Assembly (NCBI RefSeq): GCF_020523965.1
Contig: NZ_JAJAPX010000001.1
Location: forward strand, 62,001-126,000
Reading direction: 5' to 3'
Length of the DNA stretch: 64,000 bases
From: Neotamlana sargassicola
GTDB taxonomy: Bacteria > Bacteroidota > Bacteroidia > Flavobacteriales > Flavobacteriaceae
Part shown: positions 8,768 through 18,157 of the stretch, piece after piece
How positions within the stretch are numbered: position 1 is the stretch's first letter
Layout: each line of letters begins with the position of its first letter
Notes under the pieces: generated by a model
Told to the model about the DNA's origin: nothing
What the model saw: only the letters and a program-made list of their open reading frames with translations
Database searches by the model: none
Position numbers and translations under genes: made by a program

Positions 8768-8796
8768 TACACTTCGACTGCGCTCAGTGTGACAAT
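8768..8796. repeat. Short dyad repeat ending in GTGACA (type TTCGACTGCGCTCAG)
   Basis: Between the fusion gene and metZ lies CACTTCGACTGCGCTCAGTG flanked by ACA and TGACA, forming a short stem-loop (ACACT/AGTGT arms). Nearly the same core occurs upstream of proB at 23264-23290. It looks like a dispersed intergenic element; no function is evident. Confidence 0.6.
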
Positions 8797-8869
8797 CTAT
8801 TTTTCGTGTAATTTAAAACAATACTAAAAATCACAGTTATCTACTTAGAGATTTCTTCTTTCACAAAAA

Positions 8870-11800
8870 CTAGTTTATGTGTTTAGACAACCTTAAAATA
8901 TCGCCAAACACACCTCTAGCTGTTACCTCAGCACCCGCACCCGCACCTTGAATTACTATAGGTTGCGTACCGTAACTTTCGGTGAAAATTTCAAAAATAG
9001 CATCGCTACCTTTTACGTGACCTAAAGTGCTATCTTCTGGTATAGACACTAATTTCACTTCTAAATGTCCTTTGTTTTGCGATAAATCGCCCGACAAATC
9101 GCCTACATAACGCAATACATGTCCTGGTTTTTGCGCATCTTTTATGCCTTGATATTGCTCATCTAACACATTTAACTGACCTAAAAATTCATCAACAGAT
9201 ATATTTTGATACGCTTCTGGAATTAAATTTTGCACCGAAACATCTTCAAATTCATTTTCTAAATCTAATTCTCGTGCCAAAATTAATAACTTTCTTGCAA
9301 CATCGTTACCCGAAAAATCTTCTCGTGGATCTGGTTCTGTAAAACCTTTGTCGATAGTTTCCTGAATAATTTCACTAAACGGCTTGTCTTCCACAGAAAA
9401 ATTATTGAATAAGTAACTTAACGTTCCTGAAAACACACCTCGAATCCTTGTAATATTTTCTCCAGATTCGTGTAACAACTTAATCGTATCAATTAACGGT
9501 AAACCAGCACCAACAGTAGTTTCGTATAAATATTGTTTATTATTTTCTTCAAGCTGAACGCGTAAGTCTTTATAAAAATCGTGCGAAATGGTATTTGCTA
9601 TTTTGTTAGACGACACCAAATCGAAACCAGCTTCAACCAACGGCACGTAATTTTGATAAAATGTTGCACTAGCTGTATTATCTACCGCAATTAAATTTTC
9701 AAGGTGATGATTCTTTGCAAAAGCAATAATATCTTCAACCGAACTTTCAAAATTTGAAGATTTTATCTCGGTTGCCCAATTGGTTTTAACGCCATTTTTG
9801 TTTAGTAACAATCGTCTGGAGTTCGCAATAGCAAACACATTTAAGTTGATGCCTTTACGTTTTTCAATTTCATCTTTCGACTTTAAAATCTGATTTATTA
9901 AAGCACCTCCAACACCGCCATGACCAAAAATGGCAATATTAATTTTCTTTGAAATACCGAAAATTTCACCATGAATAACATTCATAGCCTTATGCAACTG
10001 GCTCTTTTTAACTACCAAACTCACGTTTCGCCCAGTTACCGTATTATTAAACAACAACGGCGTAATTTGGTTTTTAATAAGTGCATTAAATGGTTTATGA
10101 AACGAACTTAACTCAATACCCACAATTGATATTACAGCAACATCGTCTACCACTTTTATTTCGTTAACGTCTTGCGAGTAAAAATCTCTTTCAAACTCAC
10201 GTTCTAAAGCAATTATAGCTTGGTCTGCATCGTTAGCATCAATAACTAAACCAATACCACGCTCCGAAGAACCTTGAGAAATTATACTTACACTAATGTT
10301 TTTATTTGCTAAAGCTCCAAAAATTCTGGCATCAACACCACTAATACCTAATAAACCGCGACCTTCTAAATTTAAAAGTGCCACATTATCTAAAACAGAC
10401 AAAGATGTTACCTCTTTAGAGTTTGGCTTTGCTGTAATTAACGTGCCTTCGTCGTCTGCATTAAAGGTGTTTAAAATACGTAGGTTTATATTTTTTTCTA
10501 CTAACGGAATTATGGTTTTTGCGTGTAAAACCGTTGTTCCAAAATTGGCTAACTCGTTAGCTTCACTAAACGATAATTCGCGTATTTTTTTAGCATCTTC
10601 AACCAAATCTGGGTTTGCCGTGTAAATACCATTAACATGTGTGTAATTTTCTAACTCTTCGGCATCTAAAAAATTAGCTAATAAGGCGGCTGAATAATTA
10701 CTACCGTTACGCCCTAAAGTAGTAGTTTCACCATTTTTATTTGATGCAATAAAGCCAGTTACAACATTTACAACATCGCCACCATGTGCTTTAAAATGTT
10801 TTTTTACGTTATCCTTAGATAACTGATTTATAGGTTTTGCATTACCAAAAACATCATCGGTTTTTATAAGTAATCGCGCATCTGTTGGGTTCGCGTTAAT
10901 ACCTTTTTGCTTTAGTATTTCCGAAACTATTTTAATAGATAATAGTTCGCCTTGTGCTAAAACTTCATCTTTAGTTTTTTTACTATAATCGCCTAATAAA
11001 CTTACACCTTCAAACAATTTTTCGAGTGTAGAGAACTCTTCAGAAAAATCTATACTTGGTAGCGGCTGTAATTGTTCAGCTTTAAAAGCTTCAAACAACG
11101 TTTTATAATCTCTTCCTTTGTGAGCCAAATCTAAAATAGTCTCCAACTCGTCTGTAGCACTACCGCGAGCAGAAACCACCACAGCAATTTTTTCTCCAGC
11201 ATTTACTTTATTTTCAATTATTTGGATTACGCGGTTTAACCCTTCTCCATTCGCTAAAGATTTCCCTCCAAACTTTAATACTTTCATTCTTTTCTTTTTA
11301 GAATTTGGCACAAAAATGCCTTCTACAATTTTTTCTAACTGGTCGTACTCCATTAAAAACGCATCGTGACCGTGTACCGAATGTATTTCGTTATACGTTA
11401 CATTAGGTTTTGTTAGCGCCAATTGCTTGTGTGTTTCACGGTTTTCTTCCGCCGTAAAAAACATATCAGAATCTACACCAACAATATGAATATTGGCTTT
11501 AATAGCATCTAGCACATTAAAATTATCGCCTCTACCTTTGGTAACATCAATGGTTTTAAGCAACTGATTCATTAATTTATACGCCGATAACTGAAAACGT
11601 TCTTGCAACTTTTTACCATGATGCAACAACCAACTTTCTACATTAAAAATCTCTAAATCCTCATTTTTACTACGCTGAAAACGCTCTTTAAACGATTCTG
11701 GCGTACGATAACACAACATGGCATGCATACGCGCATCGTGCACTGGGTTTTTAGAATTTAATAAAAATTGCTCCTGTATTTGGCAATTAGCAATTAACCA

Positions 11801-12271
11801 ATCGGTCGATTTCCAATCTGTCGCCACCGGAATAAAATGCTCGGTAAAATCGGGTTTTAAAACCGCCATTTCCCAACCAATTCCACCACCTAACGACCCC
11901 GCAATAGTGGCGTAAATTTTGCCTGTTTTTAAAATTTCTAAACCAGACAAAAACAATTTTGCCACATCGCGCGCTACAAAATCCTTATAATTATCAATTA
12001 CAAAACCATCGTAACCATTACCCGGAATATTAAAGGCTAAAACCGTATACAAATTAGTATCAATAACCTTATCGTCTCCAATCAAATCCTTCCACCAACC
12101 ATCGGCGCCAGCCACATTACTGTTACCAGTTAATGCGTGATTTACCAAAACAATTTGCGCAGTACCAAGCGGCTTCCCAAAAACCTGATAACTCAAGTTA
12201 ATTTCCGGAATTTCCACACCGCTTATAGTCGTGTAATTATTAATTTTTATATGTTCCAAAAGTGTTTCCAA
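8870..12271 (-). CDS. Trifunctional fusion: homoserine O-acyltransferase (MetX-like) - aspartokinase - homoserine dehydrogenase
   Basis: The protein is 1133 residues long. Residues 1 to about 325 are an alpha/beta-hydrolase of the MetX type: NHALTGNS, nucleophile Ser in AGSLGGG (about 127), Asp in VGVDSDMFF (about 265) and His in HGHDAFL (about 301). From Met329 (MKVLKFGGKSLANGEG) follows an aspartokinase with ACT-type regulatory repeats, then from about 777 (INIAIFGHGGVGGAL) homoserine dehydrogenase to the end. One polypeptide would thus phosphorylate aspartate, make homoserine and acylate it. The start codon is TTG; a stop lies three codons upstream and no in-frame ATG occurs early, so TTG is accepted with some doubt. 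An A-rich stretch before Met329 could also allow internal initiation. It is downstream of metY and its SAM-I riboswitch. Confidence 0.9.
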   Translation of the reverse strand: METLLEHIKINNYTTISGVEIPEINLSYQVFGKPLGTAQIVLVNHALTGNSNVAGADGWWKDLIGDDKVIDTNLYTVLAFNIPGNGYDGFVIDNYKDFVARDVAKLFLSGLEILKTGKIYATIAGSLGGGIGWEMAVLKPDFTEHFIPVATDWKSTDWLIANCQIQEQFLLNSKNPVHDARMHAMLCYRTPESFKERFQRSKNEDLEIFNVESWLLHHGKKLQERFQLSAYKLMNQLLKTIDVTKGRGDNFNVLDAIKANIHIVGVDSDMFFTAEENRETHKQLALTKPNVTYNEIHSVHGHDAFLMEYDQLEKIVEGIFVPNSKKKRMKVLKFGGKSLANGEGLNRVIQIIENKVNAGEKIAVVVSARGSATDELETILDLAHKGRDYKTLFEAFKAEQLQPLPSIDFSEEFSTLEKLFEGVSLLGDYSKKTKDEVLAQGELLSIKIVSEILKQKGINANPTDARLLIKTDDVFGNAKPINQLSKDNVKKHFKAHGGDVVNVVTGFIASNKNGETTTLGRNGSNYSAALLANFLDAEELENYTHVNGIYTANPDLVEDAKKIRELSFSEANELANFGTTVLHAKTIIPLVEKNINLRILNTFNADDEGTLITAKPNSKEVTSLSVLDNVALLNLEGRGLLGISGVDARIFGALANKNISVSIISQGSSERGIGLVIDANDADQAIIALEREFERDFYSQDVNEIKVVDDVAVISIVGIELSSFHKPFNALIKNQITPLLFNNTVTGRNVSLVVKKSQLHKAMNVIHGEIFGISKKINIAIFGHGGVGGALINQILKSKDEIEKRKGINLNVFAIANSRRLLLNKNGVKTNWATEIKSSNFESSVEDIIAFAKNHHLENLIAVDNTASATFYQNYVPLVEAGFDLVSSNKIANTISHDFYKDLRVQLEENNKQYLYETTVGAGLPLIDTIKLLHESGENITRIRGVFSGTLSYLFNNFSVEDKPFSEIIQETIDKGFTEPDPREDFSGNDVARKLLILARELDLENEFEDVSVQNLIPEAYQNISVDEFLGQLNVLDEQYQGIKDAQKPGHVLRYVGDLSGDLSQNKGHLEVKLVSIPEDSTLGHVKGSDAIFEIFTESYGTQPIVIQGAGAGAEVTARGVFGDILRLSKHIN

Positions 12272-12284
12272 TGTATATTATTTT

Positions 12285-12380
12285 GGCGTTACCTCGCCCC
12301 GAATATTCGGGGTCGAGGTCGGGCTATACGTTACAAGTCCTCGCTATCGCTGTGGGCTTTCTACTACTATCCCTAACGCG
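12285..12380. repeat. Intergenic repeat with GGCGTTA/TAACGC ends (copy A)
   Basis: The element starts GGCGTTACC and ends CCCTAACGC, so its ends are inverted. Inside is a near-perfect palindrome around CCCCGAATATTCGGGG, then GGGCTATACG. It fills the gap between metY and the fusion gene and begins 13 bases upstream of the TTG start. Copies B (26597) and C (32277) share the ends and the GGGTCG...CTATA core, but have a different right half. Confidence 0.75.
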
Positions 12381-12409
12381 GAGCTTATTTGCTAAGGTAA
12401 ATTCTAAAA

Positions 12410-13684
12410 CTAAAGCTTAGCAAAAACCGCTTTTAAATCGGCTTTTAAATCTTCGATGTCTTCAATACCAACCGATAAACGAATTAAATCTGGACCAACA
12501 CCTGCCGATTCTTGTTCAGCTTCAGTTAATTGTTGATGCGTTGTACTTGCTGGGTGTATAATTAAAGATTTTGTATCGCCAATGTTTGCTAATAACGAGA
12601 ATAATTTAGTTTCGTCTGCAATAGTTTTAGCAGCTTCAAAACCACCTTTAGCACCAAAGGTAACAATTCCGCTTTGTCCTTTTGGCAAATATTTTTCAGC
12701 TAAAGCATTGTATTTATTACTTTTTAAACCAGGATAGTTAACCCAAGCCACTTCATCTTGTGCTTCTAACCATTCTGCTAAAGCTAGGGCATTTTCGCTA
12801 TGTTGCTTAATTCTAACCGGTAAGGTTTCTAAACCTTGAATAATATTAAATGCATTTGTAGGACTTAAAGCGCCACCAAAATCGCGTAAACCTTCTAAAA
12901 TTAATTTAAAAGTATAGGCCGCAGCACCTAAAGTTTCATGATATTTTAATCCGTGGTAACCTGCAGATGGCTCGGTAAATTCAGGAAATTTTCCGTTTGC
13001 CCAATCAAAAGTTCCTGCATCAATAATGGCTCCACCAAGCGATGTTCCTTGTCCGCCAATATATTTGGTCAACGAATGAATAACAATATTTGCACCATGC
13101 TCTATTGGGTTTAATAATGCCGGAGTTGCAACCGTATTATCAACTATAAACGGTACACCCGCTGCTTTGGAGTGTGCTGCGATGGCTTCTAAATCTAAAA
13201 CATCTAATTTTGGGTTTCCTAAAGATTCAACAAAAAATGCACGTGTATTATCTTGTACTGCAGCTGCAAAATTATCAGGATTATCAGCATCAACAAAAGT
13301 AGTTGTAATGCCTAAACGTGGTAAAGTAACTTTAAGTAAATTATAGGTTCCGCCGTATAAACTGCTCGATGCTACAATGTGGTCTCCTGCTTTTAAAAGC
13401 GTTAATAAACCTGTAGAAATCGCCGATGTTCCCGATGCAAAAACTACCGCACCAATACCGCCTTCAACTGCTGCTAAACGCTCTTGTAAAATTTGATTTG
13501 TTGGGTTATTTAATCGGGTGTAAATAAACCCTAATTCTTGTAACGAAAATAGGTTGGCTGCATGATCTGAGTTATTAAAAACATAACTTGATGTTTGGTA
13601 AATAGGCACTGCTCTTGTTCCTGCGTTTGCTGTAACATCGTGACCTGCGTGTAATGCGTTTGTTGCTAATTTTTGATTGCTCAT
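12410..13684 (-). CDS. metY: O-acetylhomoserine aminocarboxypropyltransferase (homoserine sulfhydrylase)
   Basis: The 424-residue PLP enzyme begins with NALHAGHDVTANAGTRAVPIYQTSSYVF, typical of MetY. It has YTRLNNPTNQILQERLAALEGG-like sequence (here AVEGG), VFASGTSAI, and the PLP lysine in VIHSLTKYIGGQGTSLGG. The extra insert after GGAIIDAGTFDWANGKFPEF is characteristic of the long O-acetylhomoserine sulfhydrylases. It uses sulfide from the sulfite reductase to make homocysteine. It is the first gene behind the SAM-I riboswitch, so repression by SAM is expected. A second sulfhydrylase (metZ-like) lies downstream. Confidence 0.93.
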   Translation of the reverse strand: MSNQKLATNALHAGHDVTANAGTRAVPIYQTSSYVFNNSDHAANLFSLQELGFIYTRLNNPTNQILQERLAAVEGGIGAVVFASGTSAISTGLLTLLKAGDHIVASSSLYGGTYNLLKVTLPRLGITTTFVDADNPDNFAAAVQDNTRAFFVESLGNPKLDVLDLEAIAAHSKAAGVPFIVDNTVATPALLNPIEHGANIVIHSLTKYIGGQGTSLGGAIIDAGTFDWANGKFPEFTEPSAGYHGLKYHETLGAAAYTFKLILEGLRDFGGALSPTNAFNIIQGLETLPVRIKQHSENALALAEWLEAQDEVAWVNYPGLKSNKYNALAEKYLPKGQSGIVTFGAKGGFEAAKTIADETKLFSLLANIGDTKSLIIHPASTTHQQLTEAEQESAGVGPDLIRLSVGIEDIEDLKADLKAVFAKL

Positions 13685-13802
13685 TTTTCTAATTTTTTAG
13701 TTTAAAATTTAAATTAAAAAGCCAAAACGTACCACTATGGTATGCTTATTAGAAAAATGTTATTAAGATTGTGCGCGTAATTACAGAAAGTAATTTACGT
13801 TA

Positions 13803-13913
13803 GTTATCTATCTAAAAACAAAAATTTTAGTAGAATGTAGCACCTTCCCCGAAAAATCGGGAGGTTGCTAAGGCTTCAGCGGGTCTATTCCCTCCACCTT
13901 TCTTGATAACATT
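13803..13913 (-). promoter_or_regulatory. SAM-I (S-box) riboswitch upstream of metY
   Basis: On the minus strand the leader reads TTATCAAGAAAGGTGGAGGG, then AATAGACCCGCTGAAGCCT, TAGCAACC, a hairpin CCCGATTTTTCGGG, and GGTGCTACATTC. These are the conserved blocks of the S-box aptamer (P1/P2 region, kink-turn, J3/4, P3 and P4) in the right order. GTTATC (13910-13905) can pair with GATAAC (13808-13803) as P1. The 323-base gap between metY and the next gene is largely explained by it. It should lower expression of metY, and possibly of the fusion gene and metZ, when SAM is plentiful. Confidence 0.93.
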
Positions 13914-14007
13914 TCAATAAGTGTTTGAACTTTGTGAGTACAAATATTCAATTAGAAAAAGTTAATATCCAAATTTTTTGGTGCTTTTTTTACTAATTTC
14001 TTAAAAT

Positions 14008-15558
14008 CTACTTATCGTTTTGTAGTGCTTTAAACTTATTTTGAATAATGACATCAATAGGTTTTCCTTCAATTTTAGTTTCTAACCAAGAAATAATATC
14101 TAGATATAAAAACGCCCTACTTTGATATGGATCGTTTTCATATTCCTTTAATTTTTTATGTAATTTTATAAATTCGTTTTTTACTTCATGCGGATAAATA
14201 TCGCCTAAACGACGTAAAAATTTTATAAATTCTTTTTGCACGTCGTATAAGTCTTGCATTTTAATTAAAAACTTATAAGTGCTTCGTATTAAAACATCTA
14301 AATTATAATCTAAACCAGCTTCGTAGTGTGCAACAAGATTTAAAATTCTTGAAAAACACAATAAATCTTCGCGTAACTGCAACGATTTATTACTAATAAT
14401 TTTATTTAAAAACTCAATACATTTTTTATTCTCTCCAGCACCAAAATACATACTTGCAATTTTGTAGTAAAACACCATAATATGGTGTTCGTCTATTCTG
14501 TTTTTATAGCTTTCTAACTGACTTAAAACTTCTTCAATTAACGGTAAACCTTCTTTAAAACTGCCTTCAATAAAATGAAAATTAAACTTATTGTTGTATA
14601 TAAAAAGGAAAGCTAAACTAGCATTATTATCATCTAAAGGAAACCATTTTTCTTGAGTTACTGTTTCTAATTTCGATAATGTACTTTTAAATTTTGAGTG
14701 CTGTTTTAAAAAGAAAAGCGATTCTAACAAATAATTATTTCCGCGTAAATAAAACACAGGATTTTGCTTAATCATTTCTGGGTTTTCATTGAATAAATCT
14801 ACCCATTTGGAAGCGTACTTGTAACATGACAAAAAATCAACAGTTAAAAAACTATACCATAAATACGATTTGTAGAGCCATAATTTTTCACGAAAACCTA
14901 GTTGATTAATGTCATACTTCGGCATTCTGTCGTTAAAGTATTTGGTAACGATTTGATGCTCTTCATCGTTTTTAACATAACCTGTTTTTAAAAACAAACC
15001 ATAAAGTTGCAACGATAAATTAGATAATTTACTTGCCACGACGTTATGCAAACTAAGCTCTTTTGCTTGAATAGTTAACTCGTCGGCCCTATTGCTTAAA
15101 CTTCTTGTAATATACTGAGATTCAATAATTTTTTCCAGTTCAACAATTTCGTAAGCTATATTTTTTTCTTCGTTTGAAACGGCCAAAGTTTTAGCTTTAT
15201 CTAATATTTTTAAACTCTGTTTATAAAGGCCTTTATGATATAAAATAGTGGCAAAATCGAGCTGCTCCCTAATTTGAATTCTAATGGTTTTATGAGATGG
15301 ATTTAATCGTAAACTTATTAAAATTTGCTTATACAAATGAGCTTTTAGGTTAGACAGTTGTTGCTTTTTTACAATACCTTTTTTTAAAATTGCCGCCTCG
15401 TCGTAAACCGGTAGTTTATCTAAAATTGTGAATAAGGTTAAAAATTTTGAATCTTCGTTACCGCCTAATCTACCAACATAAAGTTTAAATTGTCTTTTTT
15501 CTGATTTAGACAACGATTTAATTAATACAAATAAATTATCTTTTTGTTCTTTTGTCAT
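14008..15558 (-). CDS. Uncharacterised helical-repeat (TPR-like) protein
   Basis: The 516-residue protein has no signal peptide and almost no predicted beta strand. It consists of repeated amphipathic helix pairs such as ILYHKGLYKQSLKILDKAKTLA (about 112-133) and KIASMYFGAGENKKCIEFLNKII, a TPR-like pattern. The N-terminus (LIKSLSKSEKRQFKLYV) resembles proteins common in Flavobacteriia without known function. It is divergent from leuA (147 bases apart) and separated from metY by the riboswitch region, so it is probably a single-gene unit. A scaffold or interaction role is a guess from the fold only. Confidence 0.7.
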   Translation of the reverse strand: MTKEQKDNLFVLIKSLSKSEKRQFKLYVGRLGGNEDSKFLTLFTILDKLPVYDEAAILKKGIVKKQQLSNLKAHLYKQILISLRLNPSHKTIRIQIREQLDFATILYHKGLYKQSLKILDKAKTLAVSNEEKNIAYEIVELEKIIESQYITRSLSNRADELTIQAKELSLHNVVASKLSNLSLQLYGLFLKTGYVKNDEEHQIVTKYFNDRMPKYDINQLGFREKLWLYKSYLWYSFLTVDFLSCYKYASKWVDLFNENPEMIKQNPVFYLRGNNYLLESLFFLKQHSKFKSTLSKLETVTQEKWFPLDDNNASLAFLFIYNNKFNFHFIEGSFKEGLPLIEEVLSQLESYKNRIDEHHIMVFYYKIASMYFGAGENKKCIEFLNKIISNKSLQLREDLLCFSRILNLVAHYEAGLDYNLDVLIRSTYKFLIKMQDLYDVQKEFIKFLRRLGDIYPHEVKNEFIKLHKKLKEYENDPYQSRAFLYLDIISWLETKIEGKPIDVIIQNKFKALQNDK

Positions 15559-15705
15559 AGTGCAAAAACAATGTTAAGATATTGATTTTTAATTCATTAA
15601 CCAAATAAAAACCAAGTTAAACATCGTAATAAATTTTGGTTTTAGTAAAGTTTTAGTAAAGCAAAATATAACTTCGTAAACTAATACGAAAATATATTTT
15701 AATAA

Positions 15706-16881
15706 ATGTCTGATAATAAAGTCCAAATTTTTGATACTACCCTAAGAGATGGCGAACAAGTCCCTGGCTGTAAACTAAATACAGAACAGAAACTAGTTAT
15801 TGCCGAACAACTAGATAATTTAGGCGTAGACATTATTGAAGCAGGTTTTCCAGTTTCTAGTCCTGGCGATTTTAAATCGGTTGAAGAAATATCTAAACTT
15901 GTAAAAAATGCTACAGTTTGTGGTTTAACCAGATCTGTTGAAAACGATATAAAAGTTGCTGCCGAAGCTTTAAAATATGCCAAAACCCCAAGAATTCATA
16001 CTGGAATAGGCACATCGGAATCTCATATTAAATTTAAATTCAAATCTAATCAAGATGATATTATAGAGCGTGCTGTTAAAGCAGTAAGTTATGCAAAATC
16101 GTTTGTAGAAGATGTTGAATTTTACGCTGAAGATGCAGGACGAACAGATAATGCCTATTTAGCACGTGTTTGTGAAGCTGTTATTAAAGCCGGTGCAACC
16201 GTATTAAATATTCCTGACACAACCGGTTATTGCTTACCTAGCGAATATGGTGCCAAAATAAAGTATTTAAAAGAAAACGTAAAAGGTATAGATAAAGCTA
16301 TTTTATCTTGCCATTGCCATAACGATTTAGGTTTGGCTACAGCAAACTCTATTGAAGGTGTTATTAATGGGGCTCGCCAAATTGAATGTACTATAAATGG
16401 TATTGGCGAACGCGCAGGAAACACTGCTTTAGAAGAAGTAGTAATGATTTTAAGACAACACCCTCACTTAAATTTAGATACTAACATAAATTCTGAAATG
16501 CTTTACGGCTTAAGCCAATTAGTTTCAGACAACATGGGTATTTACACGCAACCAAACAAAGCAATTGTTGGCGCAAATGCCTTTGCGCATAGTTCTGGAA
16601 TTCATCAAGATGGTGTTATTAAAAATCGTGAAACTTACGAAATTATAGATCCGAAAGATGTTGGTGTTACCGAATCTGCTATTGTTTTAACTGCAAGAAG
16701 TGGTCGTGCAGCTTTAGCTTATCGTGCTAAAAATGTTGGATACGAATTAACGAAACTTCAATTAGACGAAATTTATGCGAGCTTCTTGGAATTTGCAGAT
16801 AAGAAAAAGGAAATTGACGATAACGACATTCATAAAATAATAGAAAGTAGTAGATTGTATAAAGAAATTACATCGGCGTAA
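15706..16881 (+). CDS. leuA: 2-isopropylmalate synthase, short form
   Basis: The 391-residue DRE-TIM metallolyase has the N-terminal motif [16 protein letters not shown] and the metal-binding [13 protein letters not shown]. It condenses 2-oxoisovalerate and acetyl-CoA in leucine synthesis. Standard LeuA has about 500 residues with a C-terminal leucine-binding regulatory domain; this one ends before that domain, so feedback inhibition by leucine may be absent. The pairing with leuB (71 bases downstream) supports leucine synthesis over the related homocitrate or citramalate synthases. A perfect inverted repeat TTCGTA-N6-TACGAA (15673-15690) lies just before the start and might be an operator. 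Confidence 0.87.
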   Translation: MSDNKVQIFDTTLRDGEQVPGCKLNTEQKLVIAEQLDNLGVDIIEAGFPVSSPGDFKSVEEISKLVKNATVCGLTRSVENDIKVAAEALKYAKTPRIHTGIGTSESHIKFKFKSNQDDIIERAVKAVSYAKSFVEDVEFYAEDAGRTDNAYLARVCEAVIKAGATVLNIPDTTGYCLPSEYGAKIKYLKENVKGIDKAILSCHCHNDLGLATANSIEGVINGARQIECTINGIGERAGNTALEEVVMILRQHPHLNLDTNINSEMLYGLSQLVSDNMGIYTQPNKAIVGANAFAHSSGIHQDGVIKNRETYEIIDPKDVGVTESAIVLTARSGRAALAYRAKNVGYELTKLQLDEIYASFLEFADKKKEIDDNDIHKIIESSRLYKEITSA

Positions 16882-16952
16882 TAAAAGTTTGATTTAAAAG
16901 CCTTACTTTTAAATTAACTTTACACGCTGTAAGTTTCTAATACCCCTAAAAA

Positions 16953-18071
16953 ATGAAGTTAAACATAGCTGTTTTACCAGGTGATGGCATTGGTCCGGAG
17001 GTTACAGCGCAAGCCGTTAAAGTTTTAAAGGCTATTGCTATAAATTTCGATCATGTATTTACCTTTTCTAATGCATTAGTTGGTGCTAGTGCCATTGAAA
17101 AATTTAACGATCCATTACCTGAAGCAACTATTGAGACTTGCAAAAGTGCAGATGCTATTTTATTTGGTGCTATTGGAAAAACGTCTTACGACCTAGATCC
17201 ATATGCAAAAATAAGACCTGAACAAGGTTTGCTTCGTTTACGTAAAACACTAGATTTACACACAAATATTCGCCCTGTAATTGCTTACGACGATTTATTA
17301 ATTAAATCATCGCTTAAAAAAACGCAAATTAAAGGCACGAATATTTTAATTTATAGAGAGTTAACTAGCGGTATTTATTTTGGAGATAAATATTTAAGTG
17401 AAGATAATAACACAGCAAGCGATGTTTGTAAATATACACGCGAGGAAATTGAACGTGTAGCACACTCAGCATTTAAAGCTGCACAAAGTAGAAAACAAAA
17501 GCTTACTTTAGTCGATAAAGCCAATGTTTTAGAAAGCTCAAGACTTTGGCGTCGTGTAGTACAAGAATTAGCTGCGCAATACCCGAACGTAGAGGTAAAC
17601 TATACGTATATTGATAATGCTGCAATGGAACTTATTATAAACCCAAAACAATTTGACGTTATTTTAACCGAAAATATGTTTGGTGATATATTATCTGAGG
17701 AAGCAAGTGTAATTGTAGGTTCAATTGGTTTATTAGCCTCTGCTTCTATTGGCGATAATCATGTTATGTTCGAACCTATTCATGGTGCTTATACTAAGGC
17801 TACTAATAAAGGCATTGCTAACCCAATTGCATCTATTTTATCTGCAGCCATGTTGTTAGAACATTTTGGGTTAGACGATGAAGCATCACTAGTTAGAGAT
17901 GCTGTAGAAAAATCATTAACATTACACATAACAACCCCAGATTTAAATAATAAGTACGACAATATTACCACCACCAAAGTTGGCGATTTTATTGAAGATT
18001 TTATCAATAATCCAGATGAGACCAACTTAAATTTTACCAACATCCATTTGGGGCAATCTACAATTATATAA
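16953..18071 (+). CDS. leuB: 3-isopropylmalate dehydrogenase
   Basis: The 372-residue beta-decarboxylating dehydrogenase opens with AVLPGDGIGPEVTAQA. It has RPEQGLLRLRKTLDLHTNIRP, VDKANVLESSRLWR, the metal/nucleotide segment MFGDILSEEASVIVGSIGLL, and EPIHGAYTKATNKGIANP. It oxidises and decarboxylates 3-isopropylmalate to the 2-oxo acid precursor of leucine with NAD+. Length and motifs are standard. It follows leuA and is closed by a strong terminator at 18114-18143. The isomerase subunits leuC and leuD are not in the window. Confidence 0.95.
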   Translation: MKLNIAVLPGDGIGPEVTAQAVKVLKAIAINFDHVFTFSNALVGASAIEKFNDPLPEATIETCKSADAILFGAIGKTSYDLDPYAKIRPEQGLLRLRKTLDLHTNIRPVIAYDDLLIKSSLKKTQIKGTNILIYRELTSGIYFGDKYLSEDNNTASDVCKYTREEIERVAHSAFKAAQSRKQKLTLVDKANVLESSRLWRRVVQELAAQYPNVEVNYTYIDNAAMELIINPKQFDVILTENMFGDILSEEASVIVGSIGLLASASIGDNHVMFEPIHGAYTKATNKGIANPIASILSAAMLLEHFGLDDEASLVRDAVEKSLTLHITTPDLNNKYDNITTTKVGDFIEDFINNPDETNLNFTNIHLGQSTII

Positions 18072-18113
18072 TTTTGGTGTAGTTAAAATTATGTAGGTTT
18101 TTCCTAAAAAAAC

Positions 18114-18143
18114 AAAAAGCACATTTTAAAATGTGCTTTTTTT
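18114..18143. terminator. Bidirectional rho-independent terminator between leuB and argH
   Basis: A perfect stem AAAAAGCACATTTT with its complement AAAATGTGCTTTTT ends in a T run on the plus strand and has an A run (T run on minus) at the other side. It sits between the convergent leuB and argH genes and should stop both transcripts. Confidence 0.9.
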
Positions 18144-18157
18144 ATTTATTCTATTTT

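Noticed and set aside
10296-10625. 109-codon plus-strand frame opposite the fusion gene
   Set aside because: Antisense to conserved aspartokinase coding sequence; no start or promoter signals and no recognisable family.
8870-12271. Fusion as a sequencing frameshift artefact
   Set aside because: All three domains are in one uninterrupted frame with intact motifs, and the junction reads through without a slip; a lost stop codon is more likely than an error.
12137-12376. 79-codon plus-strand frame at the start of the fusion gene
   Set aside because: It reads through repeat copy A and antisense of the MetX domain.
15699-15983. 94-codon minus-strand frame opposite leuA
   Set aside because: Antisense of the strongly conserved leuA N-terminal catalytic region.
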